From contig JBCCIF010000030.1 in assembly GCA_039028335.1 (NCBI GenBank), forward strand, positions 1-33,831: a stretch of DNA of 33,831 nt, written 5' to 3'. The position numbers were made by a program, and so were the translations under genes. The notes under the pieces are model-generated. The model was not told the DNA's origin, searched no databases, and worked only from the letters and a program-made list of their open reading frames with translations. Positions 8,901 to 16,460 of this stretch are shown here, one piece after another. Numbering within the stretch: the stretch's first letter is position 1; the number at the start of each line of letters is the position of its first letter. This stretch comes from JABDKJ01 sp039028335. Lineage in GTDB: Bacteria; Bacteroidota; Bacteroidia; Flavobacteriales_D; JABDKJ01.

Positions 8901-9812
8901 GCCAGCGTAAATACATTACAAAATGATGGGAATTCAATATTTACGTTTGACACAAGAAGGAATATCATCTTCAGAGGAAGAGCGGAGGTAACGAATGGTG
9001 AATTTGCTTTTGAGTTTGTTGTACCCAAAGACATCAACTATCAATTTGGCAATGGTAGATTAAGTTATTATGCCCTTGGAGAAAATGCAGATGCCCACGG
9101 CTTTGATGAAAGCATCATTATCGGTGGGTCGGGCAATAGTGACAATAACGATAATGCTGGGCCCGATATTGAACTTTTCATGAATGATGAAAATTTTGTT
9201 CAAGGCGGAGTGACAAATGGAGAGCCTATACTAATTGCTAAGGTATTCGATAATAGCGGAATCAATACTGTAGGAAACGGGATAGGACATGATATTACCG
9301 CGGTAATCGATGGAAATACTTCCAATACATTAAAATTGAACAATTTTTATGAATCTGATCTAAATACCTTTAAGAGTGGTGTGGTTCGTTATCAACTTCC
9401 AGAGCTTGAGCCAGGTGAACACACTCTCAGCTTCAAAGTATGGGACATTTACAACAACTCTAACACGCAAACACTCGACTTTATGGTCGCTGAAAATGAG
9501 GAGTTTGTGCTGGAACATGTATTGAACTATCCCAATCCTTTTACGACATATACCGAGTTCTTCTTTGAGCATAATCGCCATTGTAATTCACTTGAAGTAA
9601 ATATTCAGGTATTTACTGTTTCGGGGAAATTGGTTAAATCCATTAATCGAATAGTAAATAATGAAGGATTTCGAAGTGACGGTATCCCCTGGGATGGACT
9701 CGATGATTTTGGAGACAAAATTGGACGAGGAGTCTATGTATATCGAGTAGATGTAACAACCCCCACAGGTGAAAGACAAGAAAAATTCGAAAAACTCGTT
9801 ATTCTTAACTAA
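5967..9812 (+). CDS. porU: Type IX secretion system sortase PorU (C25 family)
   Basis: A cell-surface cysteine protease/transpeptidase of the gingipain (C25) family. It removes the C-terminal sorting domain from type IX cargo and attaches the cargo to lipopolysaccharide. It is 1281 residues with a signal peptide ending HAQ at about 22. The catalytic region has YLLLFGDGSY, the His motif YVGHGGEIGWA (His about 794) and the Cys motif LTATCEFSRYD (Cys about 828), spaced as in gingipains. An Ig-like part follows, and the protein ends with its own sorting-type domain (NYPNPFTTYTEFFFEH to YRVDVTTPTGE). It is followed by porV after 57 bases. Several long antisense frames inside it are shadows. Confidence 0.93.
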   Translation: MNSKILILLQLSFFISLAGHAQKNFDVEVNWQEDISMSTNQTFEYFENASYDFEISNLPFIQIYTPVNQGITSFEVEIYNEEYSTDQGKIVNSSKNVKSELPKEIISTQVLYDEGKELGLIKFYPYTKDANGQLKRIEKFSYRLVNQLSQRQKKNLKNFAENSVLSSGEWYKFSIDENGIYRINGSFLEELGINLSGLSSDQINLYGNGGQLLPFENSEFRHDDLHLNPIAMFDGNDGNFSSSDYFLFYGKGPDTWEWNSANERFEHVKHYYSDKAYYFIGIDIDSPRRIENATLSDFPENQTIRSFNDFSYYEVDERNMVQSGRELYGEEFDIITTYNFDGSAFNFPNLDGSKNVNIHVNAIGRTLDVGASSIEISAQGNSGSFSINNVSSAYPSAIAREGSGEINFFPQDGSSSLAVQLNFDKFAANSKGWLDFIRINAWRKLRMSGNQMDFRSTESIGNGNISLFEMENAGGLYRIWDITDPVNPQNIAFNENSGTASFRLNTEELREFIAFKNTGFKSPDAVGQVTNQNIHGSGFPDMVIVSNSTFLTQAEDLADFHREEGLEVLVVTPTQVYHEFSSGNPDVTAIKMMMKNFYDKAQSEEEKPRYLLLFGDGSYLNKNFEGNTNFILTYQSQKSLAPLSSFVSDDYFGLLDDEEGEGSDELLDIGIGRFPVKTVEEAIAVVAKVKRYTSDITAGGIGHCSGLGSDNVFGEWRNSLVFVGDDEDSNIHMTQANQLCNQIESSNPEYDLTKIFLDAYVQESTPGGSRYPEVEKAIKDNVERGNLITTYVGHGGEIGWAAERILDLTTIQGFENRNSMPVFLTATCEFSRYDDFERTSAGELLFLNPNGGAIAMLTTTRLVYSSPNYALAVNFFNNSLLDQNADLRLGDIVRSTKNATLSNGTNKRNFSLLGDPALRMTYPKYEIETTSFLDNSGNTIDTLNAFSQVKVTGRVVDQNGSVFTNFNGEIVPIVYDKEASVNTLQNDGNSIFTFDTRRNIIFRGRAEVTNGEFAFEFVVPKDINYQFGNGRLSYYALGENADAHGFDESIIIGGSGNSDNNDNAGPDIELFMNDENFVQGGVTNGEPILIAKVFDNSGINTVGNGIGHDITAVIDGNTSNTLKLNNFYESDLNTFKSGVVRYQLPELEPGEHTLSFKVWDIYNNSNTQTLDFMVAENEEFVLEHVLNYPNPFTTYTEFFFEHNRHCNSLEVNIQVFTVSGKLVKSINRIVNNEGFRSDGIPWDGLDDFGDKIGRGVYVYRVDVTTPTGERQEKFEKLVILN

Positions 9813-9838
9813 TTAGAAACAGAATTTCTATTTAAACG

Positions 9839-9846
9839 TATATTTG
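9839..9846 (+). promoter_or_regulatory. Possible -7 element upstream of porV
   Basis: TATATTTG matches TAnnTTTG and lies 23 bases before the porV start, in the 57-base gap after porU. No TTG is visible at the expected -33 spacing, so this is only a candidate for an internal promoter. Confidence 0.35.
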
Positions 9847-9869
9847 AACAGTTTAATTTATCTACAACT

Positions 9870-11171
9870 ATGAAGACAAGGCTTAATTTCTGGTCATTTG
9901 TTCTTAGCGTATTTTTTTGCTTTGAGTCCTTTGCACAAATTGGTACTCCGCAGCAATTAACGGGACAAAAAGATGACGAAACCTTGAATACAATTACAAC
10001 GGCCGTTCCCTTTTTAATAATCTCACCCGATAGCCGTTCCGGAGCTATGGGAGATGTAGGAGTTGCTTTGAGCCCTGATGCCAATTCTATTCATTGGAAT
10101 CCATCAAAATTAGCTTTTGCAGAAGAAGAGCTTGAACTGTCCTTAAGTGTATCTCCTTGGCTATCTCAGTTAGTTGACGATATGTATTTATCATATCTTT
10201 CTGGTTATCGAAAATTGAATTCAAGCTCTGCAATCGGAGCGTCACTGCGTTTTTTCTCATTAGGTGATATCACTTTTACAGATATCAATGGTCAAGAGAT
10301 TCGCGTATTTAAGCCTAGTGAATTTGCTCTAGATGGAAGCTATGCGATTAAGCTATCTGAAAAGTTCTCTGGTGGAATTACGGCAAGATATGTCAATTCA
10401 AATTTAACGGGTGGTATTAATGTTGGTGGAGCAGAATCTCGTCCTGGACGATCTTTTGCGGTTGACGTTTCTGGATACTATGTCAATGATGACATGGAGC
10501 TGGGAAATAAAGATGCTACGCTTGCATTTGGATTCAACATTTCTAATATTGGCTCTAAAATGGCCTATACCAATACTGCAGATCGGGATTTTATTCCAAC
10601 AAATTTAAGATTAGGTCCTGCGCTTACGCTGGATTTAGACGATTATAACTCTTTGACATTTGCCTTTGACATTAATAAATTATTGGTTCCGACTCCACCG
10701 GTTTATTTCAGAGATTCTCTTGGAACTCCTGAAATTGATCCAGCAACGGGTGAATTTTTAATCGCTGCTGGAAGAGATCCTAATGTAGGAGTTGCCTCAG
10801 GAATTTTCGGCTCCTTTTCAGATGCTCCTGGAAATGTGTCTATCTTCCAAAATGGTGATGTCGAAGTTGAATCTGGAAGTGTTTTCAGAGAAGAAATGAG
10901 GGAATTCAATATTGGTGCAGGAATAGAATATTGGTACGACAAACAGTTCGCTTTGCGATCTGGATATTTCTATGAGCATCCAACAAAAGGAGATAGACAA
11001 TTTTTCACCTTTGGATTGGGAATGAAATTTAGAACAGTAGCCTTTGATGCTTCCTATCTTGTTGCTGCTCAGCAGAGAAACCCACTGGCAAATACAATTC
11101 GAATCAGTCTTAAACTCAATTTCAATGGGTCATCATCTGTTGGAGGCGATGATGGACCTCCTCAAGAGTAA
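9870..11171 (+). CDS. porV: Type IX secretion outer-membrane shuttle protein PorV
   Basis: An outer-membrane beta-barrel of the FadL-like group. It collects cargo from the SprA translocon and hands it to PorU. It is 433 residues with a signal peptide ending FAQ at about 23. The characteristic block SPDSRSGAMGDVGVALSPDA with IHWNPSKLAF follows, then alternating beta strands to an aromatic-rich end (FFTFGLGMKFRTVAFDASYL) and LKLNF near the C-terminus. It is encoded directly after porU. Its TAA stop (11169-11171) lies two bases before the apparent CTG start of cdd, so the deaminase may depend on ribosomes finishing porV. Confidence 0.94.
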   Translation: MKTRLNFWSFVLSVFFCFESFAQIGTPQQLTGQKDDETLNTITTAVPFLIISPDSRSGAMGDVGVALSPDANSIHWNPSKLAFAEEELELSLSVSPWLSQLVDDMYLSYLSGYRKLNSSSAIGASLRFFSLGDITFTDINGQEIRVFKPSEFALDGSYAIKLSEKFSGGITARYVNSNLTGGINVGGAESRPGRSFAVDVSGYYVNDDMELGNKDATLAFGFNISNIGSKMAYTNTADRDFIPTNLRLGPALTLDLDDYNSLTFAFDINKLLVPTPPVYFRDSLGTPEIDPATGEFLIAAGRDPNVGVASGIFGSFSDAPGNVSIFQNGDVEVESGSVFREEMREFNIGAGIEYWYDKQFALRSGYFYEHPTKGDRQFFTFGLGMKFRTVAFDASYLVAAQQRNPLANTIRISLKLNFNGSSSVGGDDGPPQE

Positions 11172-11173
11172 AT

Positions 11174-11668
11174 CTGGGTAAAGAAATTCAATACGGCTTT
11201 ACTTATACTCAGTATGACAATGTCAGTGAGTTAGATGCAAAGTTTGCCCGTCTTATTCAATTTGCGAAAGAGGCCAGTGAGAAGGCTTACGCGCCCTATT
11301 CATCCTTCTATGTAGGAGCCGCGATTCTGGGAGATGATCAATCTATCGTGACGGGTAATAATCAAGAAAACGCTTCCTATCCAGTAGGAACTTGCGCAGA
11401 AAGAGTTGCATTGAATTATTATCAAAGTCAACATCGGGGATCTTCGATAGAAGCCATTGCCATTTATGCGCATTCCAACGAATTCGAGATGAATAAACCT
11501 GTAAGTCCATGCGGAATGTGCCGGCAAGCACTTCTAGAAGCGGAAAAAAATCAATCTTCTTTTATCCGTTTATTCCTTAGTTCAAGATCAGGAAAAGTAT
11601 TTGAAATTCAATCGGTATCCGACCTATTGCCTTTGGCATTTGGGCCAGGGGATTTAAAAATGCTTTAA
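11174..11668 (+). CDS. cdd: Cytidine deaminase, apparently starting at CTG
   Basis: A zinc enzyme that deaminates cytidine and deoxycytidine in pyrimidine salvage. The zinc and catalytic residues are intact: TCAER (Cys74, Glu76) and PCGMC (Cys113, Cys116), numbered from CTG 11174. The only standard start in this frame is GTG 11348, which would delete the conserved N-terminal region. The open frame upstream encodes the expected KEIQYGFTYTQYDN, then AKEASEKAYAPYSSFYVGAA, so the true start must be near 11174. CTG 11174 is the best codon there; an ATT at 11186 is another option. From CTG the protein is 164 residues, normal for the Bacteroidota form. A misread ATG is also possible. Confidence 0.85.
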   Translation: MGKEIQYGFTYTQYDNVSELDAKFARLIQFAKEASEKAYAPYSSFYVGAAILGDDQSIVTGNNQENASYPVGTCAERVALNYYQSQHRGSSIEAIAIYAHSNEFEMNKPVSPCGMCRQALLEAEKNQSSFIRLFLSSRSGKVFEIQSVSDLLPLAFGPGDLKML

Positions 11669-11681
11669 TTACATCAAATTC

Positions 11682-11705
11682 GCCTAGGAATAGGGCATTT
11701 TTTAA
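11682..11705 (+). terminator. Weak terminator after cdd
   Basis: A short hairpin GCCTA / TAGGGC with a GGAA loop and one bulged G, followed by ATTTTTT. It lies 14 bases after the cdd stop and immediately before the pdhA promoter. The stem is short, so termination may be partial. Confidence 0.45.
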
Positions 11706-11718
11706 CAATTGACGTATA

Positions 11719-11726
11719 TATTTGTT
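11719..11726 (+). promoter_or_regulatory. -7 promoter element for pdhA
   Basis: TATATTTG matches TAnnTTTG and lies 21 bases before the pdhA ATG. There is no clear TTG at -33. It follows the cdd terminator, which supports a separate pdhA-pdhC transcript. Confidence 0.5.
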
Positions 11727-11747
11727 TCCTTATAAAATTGCGACCTT

Positions 11748-12779
11748 ATGGCAACGGCAACAGCGAAAAAGAAATCCGCAAAGAAGTCTCCAGACAAATA
11801 TGTAAAAAGCGATTACATCAAATGGTATGAGGACATGCTTCTTTGGCGAAAGTTTGAAGAGAAGTGTGGACAATTGTATATCCAACAAAAATTTGGAGGA
11901 TTCTGTCACTTATACATTGGGCAAGAGGCAATACTTGCAGGTATGGTCAAAGCAATGGGAAAAAACGATAGAGTTATTACCGCATATAGAGATCACGCCC
12001 ATCCCATGGCATTAGGTACACCCTCAAAAATTGTTATGGCCGAACTTTATGGAAAAACTACAGGAAGCTCTAAAGGCAAAGGTGGGTCAATGCACATGTT
12101 TGACAAAGAACGCAACCTGTATGGAGGTCATGGTATTGTAGGTGGTCAAATTCCCTTAGGTGCCGGAATGGCTTTTGCGGACAAATACAAAGGTAACGAT
12201 AGTGTAACCATGTGTTTCATGGGTGACGGAGCCGTGCGACAAGGAGCTCTTCATGAGACTTTTAATATCGCAATGACTTGGAAGCTACCAGTTGTTTATG
12301 TTATTGAAAACAACGGATATGCCATGGGAACATCTGTTGAAAGAACTTCGAATGTTCACGATTTGTACAAATTAGGATTGTCATTCGAAATGCCTGCTGA
12401 ACCCGTTGACGGAATGAAGCCGGAGGCTGTTGCTGATGCGTTCGAAAAGGCACTTGAACACTGCAGATCTGGCAATGGGCCTTTCTTACTCGAAATTAAA
12501 ACGTATCGATACAAAGGACATTCAATGTCAGATCCTCAGAAATACCGGACAAAAGAAGAGGTCGAAGAATATAAAGACCAGGATCCAATTGCACACTGTC
12601 TTCATCTAATTCAAAAGAATAAATGGTTGACTGATGCGAAAATAAAAGACATTCAAAAAAAGGTAAAAGAAGAGGTAGAAGAAGCAGTTAAATTTGCAGA
12701 GGAGAGCCCTATGCCTGAAGCTAAAGAATTGTATGAGGATGTTTATGTGCAGAAAGATTATCCTTTTGTAAACGACTAA
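11748..12779 (+). CDS. pdhA: Pyruvate dehydrogenase E1 component, alpha subunit
   Basis: The thiamine-pyrophosphate-binding alpha subunit of E1, which decarboxylates pyruvate and passes the acetyl group to E2. It is 343 residues. The N-terminal ~17 residues are a Lys/Ala-rich tail (MATATAKKKSAKKS). The TPP/Mg motif starts GDG at about 159 and ends NNG at about 188-190 (YVIENNGYAMGTSVERTS). Other family blocks are YRDHAHPMALG, GKGGSMHMF, GGHGIVGGQIPLGAG and the loop YRYKGHSMSDP. The partner E1 beta gene is not adjacent and not in the window; pdhC follows after 19 bases instead. Confidence 0.95.
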   Translation: MATATAKKKSAKKSPDKYVKSDYIKWYEDMLLWRKFEEKCGQLYIQQKFGGFCHLYIGQEAILAGMVKAMGKNDRVITAYRDHAHPMALGTPSKIVMAELYGKTTGSSKGKGGSMHMFDKERNLYGGHGIVGGQIPLGAGMAFADKYKGNDSVTMCFMGDGAVRQGALHETFNIAMTWKLPVVYVIENNGYAMGTSVERTSNVHDLYKLGLSFEMPAEPVDGMKPEAVADAFEKALEHCRSGNGPFLLEIKTYRYKGHSMSDPQKYRTKEEVEEYKDQDPIAHCLHLIQKNKWLTDAKIKDIQKKVKEEVEEAVKFAEESPMPEAKELYEDVYVQKDYPFVND

Positions 12780-12798
12780 TCATTTAACTTAGAACGAA

Positions 12799-14073
12799 AT
12801 GGCCGAGATTGTAAGAATGCCCAAATTGAGCGACACTATGGAAGAAGGTGTTGTAGCGGAATGGCATAAAAATGTTGGAGATGAAGTAGAATCAGGTGAG
12901 CTTTTGGCAGAAATCGAAACGGATAAAGCCACAATGGAATTTGAATCTTTCCAAGACGGAGTTTTACTCTATATAGGCGTTGAAAAAGGTAAGGCCGCTC
13001 CAGTCGATTCTGTACTTTGCATTTTAGGAGAAAAAGGAGAAGATTTCCAGTCATTGCTTGATGCAGAAGCTAGCGCTCCTTCTGTTCAAGAGGAAGAAGT
13101 CAAGCCAGAAGTCAAAAGTGAACCAGCAACACCAGCGAAGCCTCTTCCTAGTCCGGCTCCTGTTACTGCTCCATCACCTCAGCCTATTGCACAACCTGTA
13201 GCGCTCGTTTCAGAGTCAAATGGCAGGATTAAGGCCTCTCCTCTGGCAAAAAAGTTAGCGGCAGAAAAAGGCATTAATATCGCTTTGGTGCAAGGTAGCG
13301 GTGAATTGGGTCGCGTAATAAAAAGAGACATAGAAAATTACACAGGCAATTCAATGGCTCCTGCTTTTGTGGGAGTTGAAAGTTTCCGAGAAGAACCTGT
13401 TTCACAAATGCGAAAGGTGATCGCTAAGCGATTAGCGGAAAGCAAGTTCACCGCACCTCATTTCTATTTAACAATCGAAATGAACATGGATGCAGCCATG
13501 GAAGGGAGAAAAGTCATTAATACTCAAATTGCCCCTAACAAAGTATCTTTCAACGATTTGGTGATAAAGGCCGCTGCAAAAGCTTTGAAAAAACATCCAA
13601 AAGTCAATTCCGCATGGCTAGGAGATAGAATTCGATATAACGATCACGTCAATATTGGAGTCGCTGTCGCTGTAGATGAAGGGTTGCTGGTACCCGTTGT
13701 GCGATTTGCGGATGGTAAAACACTTACGCAAATTGGAAATGAGGTAAGGGAGTATGCGGGCAAAGCCAAAGCTAAAAAATTGCAACCCGAAGATTGGGAA
13801 GGAAATACTTTTACCATTTCTAATTTAGGAATGTTTGGCATTGAAGAATTTACAGCAATCGTCAATCCTCCTGATGCTTGCATTCTAGCGGTTGGGACAA
13901 TTGTTCAAAAGCCAGTAGTGAAAGATGGTCAGATTGTGGTGGGCCATACAATGAAAGTAACCCTATCATGCGACCATAGAGTGGTTGATGGAGCGGTAGG
14001 TTCTGCATTTTTAAAGACGTTTAGAACCTACATGGAAAACCCATTGCTTTTATTAGGAGAAGCTTCTATTTAA
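12799..14073 (+). CDS. pdhC: Pyruvate dehydrogenase E2, dihydrolipoamide acetyltransferase
   Basis: The core of the pyruvate dehydrogenase complex, which moves the acetyl group from lipoyl to CoA. It is 424 residues in three parts. One lipoyl domain (residues 1-78) has the swinging-arm Lys43 in IETDKATMEFES. A Pro/Ala-rich linker (about 90-138) leads to a peripheral-subunit-binding domain (about 144-181, IKASPLAKKLAAEKG). The catalytic domain (about 195-424) has DHRVVDG (His393, Asp397) near the end. Only one lipoyl domain is present, where several other bacteria have two or three. It should work with PdhA just upstream and LpdA at 25037-26437. It ends 11 bases from the stop of the convergent glucosidase gene, with no hairpin visible between. 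Confidence 0.94.
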   Translation: MAEIVRMPKLSDTMEEGVVAEWHKNVGDEVESGELLAEIETDKATMEFESFQDGVLLYIGVEKGKAAPVDSVLCILGEKGEDFQSLLDAEASAPSVQEEEVKPEVKSEPATPAKPLPSPAPVTAPSPQPIAQPVALVSESNGRIKASPLAKKLAAEKGINIALVQGSGELGRVIKRDIENYTGNSMAPAFVGVESFREEPVSQMRKVIAKRLAESKFTAPHFYLTIEMNMDAAMEGRKVINTQIAPNKVSFNDLVIKAAAKALKKHPKVNSAWLGDRIRYNDHVNIGVAVAVDEGLLVPVVRFADGKTLTQIGNEVREYAGKAKAKKLQPEDWEGNTFTISNLGMFGIEEFTAIVNPPDACILAVGTIVQKPVVKDGQIVVGHTMKVTLSCDHRVVDGAVGSAFLKTFRTYMENPLLLLGEASI

Positions 14074-14084
14074 AAAATCACCAT

Positions 14085-15773
14085 TCACAACAATTGATAA
14101 ACCCTACCCTCCCAAGGTTTAATGTGGTTTATGGAATGTTCGGGATAGTTTCCTATTCTGAATTCAACGTTCTGCTTAAAAGAATAGTCGTCTAGCTCTA
14201 TGGTCTGATCAGAAAAGTTCAATTGAATTAGGAATTCATTTTTATCTGTGTACCTCCGATAAATGTATAGTTGTTCATCTTCAGGAAGCAGATCCTCAAA
14301 ATTACCATAGATCATTGTGGGACAAGTTTTGCGAAATGCAAGGATGTCTTTGTAAAAATTGAGAATTGAATTTGGGTCTTTCAGGCTAGATGCAACATTG
14401 ATATCGCGAAAGTTTGGATTTACGGCAATCCATGATTGCCCTTTCGTGAACCCAGCTTGTTTTTCCGTGCTCCATTGCATAGGGGTTCTAACATTGTCTC
14501 TTCCATTTAGATTAGCCAAGTGCATGGCGTTCTCCATATCATCTCCCTGGACCTTTATCTCTTTGAAAAAATTCAGTATTTCGACATCTCTAAAGTCCTC
14601 TTCTCGATTAAAATACATATTGGTCATTCCTATCTCAGATCCTTGATATATGCATGGAGTTCCGCGTTGTGTAAGAATAAGAATCGCTAACATCTTTGCA
14701 CTTTCAGATCTAAAATCTTTATCGTTTCCAAAACGAGATACCATCCGCGGGAAATCATGATTATCGAGGAAAATACTGAGCCAGCCTTGATCTCCCATAG
14801 CTTCGTTCCAATCGCTAAATAAACGCTTGAAATCTATTAGCGCATGCGGTCTAGCATCAATCCTACCCAATTTACCCGCTCCTAAAAACATATGGTCCAA
14901 ATGAAAGATCATATTCAATTCTCTTTTATCCCTTTGGACATAACTCAAACCGACTTCTTTATGTATACCTGGTCCTTCTCCAACCGTCATGATGTCGTAG
15001 TTCTTTAACACCTTATCATACATTTCCTGGATATAGTGATGAACTTTGGGACCATTCGCATAAACGTACTTTACGGTATCTAGAAAGTCTTCATGCGGGC
15101 TATCATTGAAATTCATTGGTTTAGAGATCAAAGAAATAACATCCATTCGGAAACCATCAATTCCCTTTTCACACCAAAACTCAATAATCTGATATATTTC
15201 CTTTCTTACTTTGGGGTTTTCCCAATTTAAATCCGGTTGTTTTCGAGAAAATAAGTGCAAATAATACTGATCGGTTATTTCGTCTTTTGTCCAAGCACTG
15301 CCACCAAAAAATGATTTCCAATTGTTGGGCTCTCTTCCCTCTACCCCTTCTCTCCAGAAATAAAAATCACGAAATGAATTGTCCTTTGACTTTTTGCTTT
15401 CAATGAACCAAGGATGCTCATCCGAGCTGTGATTGACCACAAGATCCATAATGAGCTTTATCCCTTTTCTATTGAGCTTTATTAAAAGTTCTTCGAAGTC
15501 AGCCATACTTCCGAATTCAGGATGAATCTCTTTATAGTTCGAGATGTCATAACCGTTATCATCGTTTGGTGATTTGTAAACGGGACCGAGCCAGACCACA
15601 TCGACTCCCAAGTAGTCAAGGTGGTCAATTTTTTCTATAATCCCCCGTAAATCACCTATTCCATCATCATTGCTATCCTTAAAACTCCGCGGGTAGATTT
15701 GATAGATTACTGCTTCTTTCCACCATTCTCGTTTTTCTGAACCATTAGCTGAAAAAAGCAATTCTTTGTCCAT
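14085..15773 (-). CDS. GH13 alpha-glucosidase / oligo-1,6-glucosidase
   Basis: A 562-residue family GH13 enzyme predicted to release glucose from the ends of alpha-glucosides. It starts WWKEAVIYQIYPRSF. The catalytic residues are present: nucleophile Asp211 in GFRMDVIS, acid/base Glu266 in MTVGEGPG, and Asp340 in FLDNHDFPRMVSRFG. NHSSDEHPWF, QPDLNWENP and the C-terminal beta domain are also typical of the oligo-1,6-glucosidase / alpha-glucosidase branch. No signal peptide is seen, so it should act in the cytoplasm on imported oligosaccharides. Maltose, isomaltose or sucrose specificity cannot be decided here. It lies six bases after the coiled-coil membrane protein gene and is probably co-transcribed. 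No other sugar gene is near. Confidence 0.9.
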   Translation of the reverse strand: MDKELLFSANGSEKREWWKEAVIYQIYPRSFKDSNDDGIGDLRGIIEKIDHLDYLGVDVVWLGPVYKSPNDDNGYDISNYKEIHPEFGSMADFEELLIKLNRKGIKLIMDLVVNHSSDEHPWFIESKKSKDNSFRDFYFWREGVEGREPNNWKSFFGGSAWTKDEITDQYYLHLFSRKQPDLNWENPKVRKEIYQIIEFWCEKGIDGFRMDVISLISKPMNFNDSPHEDFLDTVKYVYANGPKVHHYIQEMYDKVLKNYDIMTVGEGPGIHKEVGLSYVQRDKRELNMIFHLDHMFLGAGKLGRIDARPHALIDFKRLFSDWNEAMGDQGWLSIFLDNHDFPRMVSRFGNDKDFRSESAKMLAILILTQRGTPCIYQGSEIGMTNMYFNREEDFRDVEILNFFKEIKVQGDDMENAMHLANLNGRDNVRTPMQWSTEKQAGFTKGQSWIAVNPNFRDINVASSLKDPNSILNFYKDILAFRKTCPTMIYGNFEDLLPEDEQLYIYRRYTDKNEFLIQLNFSDQTIELDDYSFKQNVEFRIGNYPEHSINHIKPWEGRVYQLL

Positions 15774-15779
15774 AAAGAA

Positions 15780-16385
15780 TTAGACTCCTCCCCGTATTTC
15801 CTCGAATTTGTTGATGTAATTTTGAAGTTCTCGCTTTACTTCTTGCTCTCTTGAAATAGCAGACTTTTTATAATTCTCAAATTCCGTTTCAACTTCGGAT
15901 AATTTGATTCTGGTTCTTTTTGTTATGCCATTGCTTCTTCTGAATCGGAGGATTACAAATATGGAAGTCAGCAATAAAACTGCTAAAAGTGTCCACATAA
16001 ACGACTTATACTTTGCCTTATTCCAAAGTGAGCCCATGAAATATATTCCGTCCTTTTCTTCGGTGAGTTGTGCATTCTGTTCATTTAGGTCATCAATTTG
16101 ACCATTCAAAGCATCGATCGAGGCCGCCTGCTTAGTAATCTCACTTCTATTCTCAGCGATTGTTGAATTGAATTGCTTTAGACTGTCGGCAATATTTTGC
16201 CAAAACCCATTGAGCTTTACCTTTTCGACTACTTTATACTTTTGGTAGTTATTTGACTTTTTGTAAAGGTTTTCAAACTGTTGTTCGAGTGTAGCTTTTG
16301 AAGGATCATTAGTCCCTGATGAGGAATTTTGTGCCGAACAAACTAAACAGAAAAAAAAGAATAGAACTGGAATCAAAAATTTCAT
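15780..16385 (-). CDS. Coiled-coil membrane protein, Bacteroidota-conserved, function unknown
   Basis: A 201-residue protein of unknown function. From ATG 16385 it has a signal peptide (MKFLIPVLFFFFCLVCSAQ), a periplasmic segment with NLYKKSNNYQKYKVVEK, and a coiled coil rich in N, Q, E and L (about residues 70-115). One membrane helix (YKSFMWTLLAVLLLTSIFVIL) and a charged cytoplasmic coil (SEVETEFENYKKSAISREQEV) follow. I recall this architecture from flavobacterial proteins sometimes labelled as a tRNA (guanine-N1)-methyltransferase; nothing resembling a methyltransferase is visible. The frame can extend to TTG 16391, but that codon lies in a TAATTTTG element. It is the first gene of a pair with the GH13 glucosidase. 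Confidence 0.8.
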   Translation of the reverse strand: MKFLIPVLFFFFCLVCSAQNSSSGTNDPSKATLEQQFENLYKKSNNYQKYKVVEKVKLNGFWQNIADSLKQFNSTIAENRSEITKQAASIDALNGQIDDLNEQNAQLTEEKDGIYFMGSLWNKAKYKSFMWTLLAVLLLTSIFVILRFRRSNGITKRTRIKLSEVETEFENYKKSAISREQEVKRELQNYINKFEEIRGGV

Positions 16386-16388
16386 ACT

Positions 16389-16396
16389 CAAAATTA
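16389..16396 (-). promoter_or_regulatory. -7 promoter element touching the start of the coiled-coil protein gene
   Basis: On the minus strand TAATTTTG is followed by only three bases (AGT) and then the ATG at 16385. If used, the transcript would be leaderless or almost so. No -33 TTG is seen at the usual spacing. Confidence 0.45.
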
Positions 16397-16460
16397 CGGA
16401 GCAATTGACACGAATATTTTGATCTAGAAAAATTTAATTCAAACAGAAATGTGAAGTGAT

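Noticed and set aside
10411..11000. Alternative-frame ORFs inside porV on both strands
   Set aside because: They overlap conserved PorV barrel sequence and have no features of their own.
15780..16385. The tRNA (guanine-N1)-methyltransferase name I recall for this family
   Set aside because: The protein is a signal peptide, coiled coils and one membrane helix, with no room for a methyltransferase fold.
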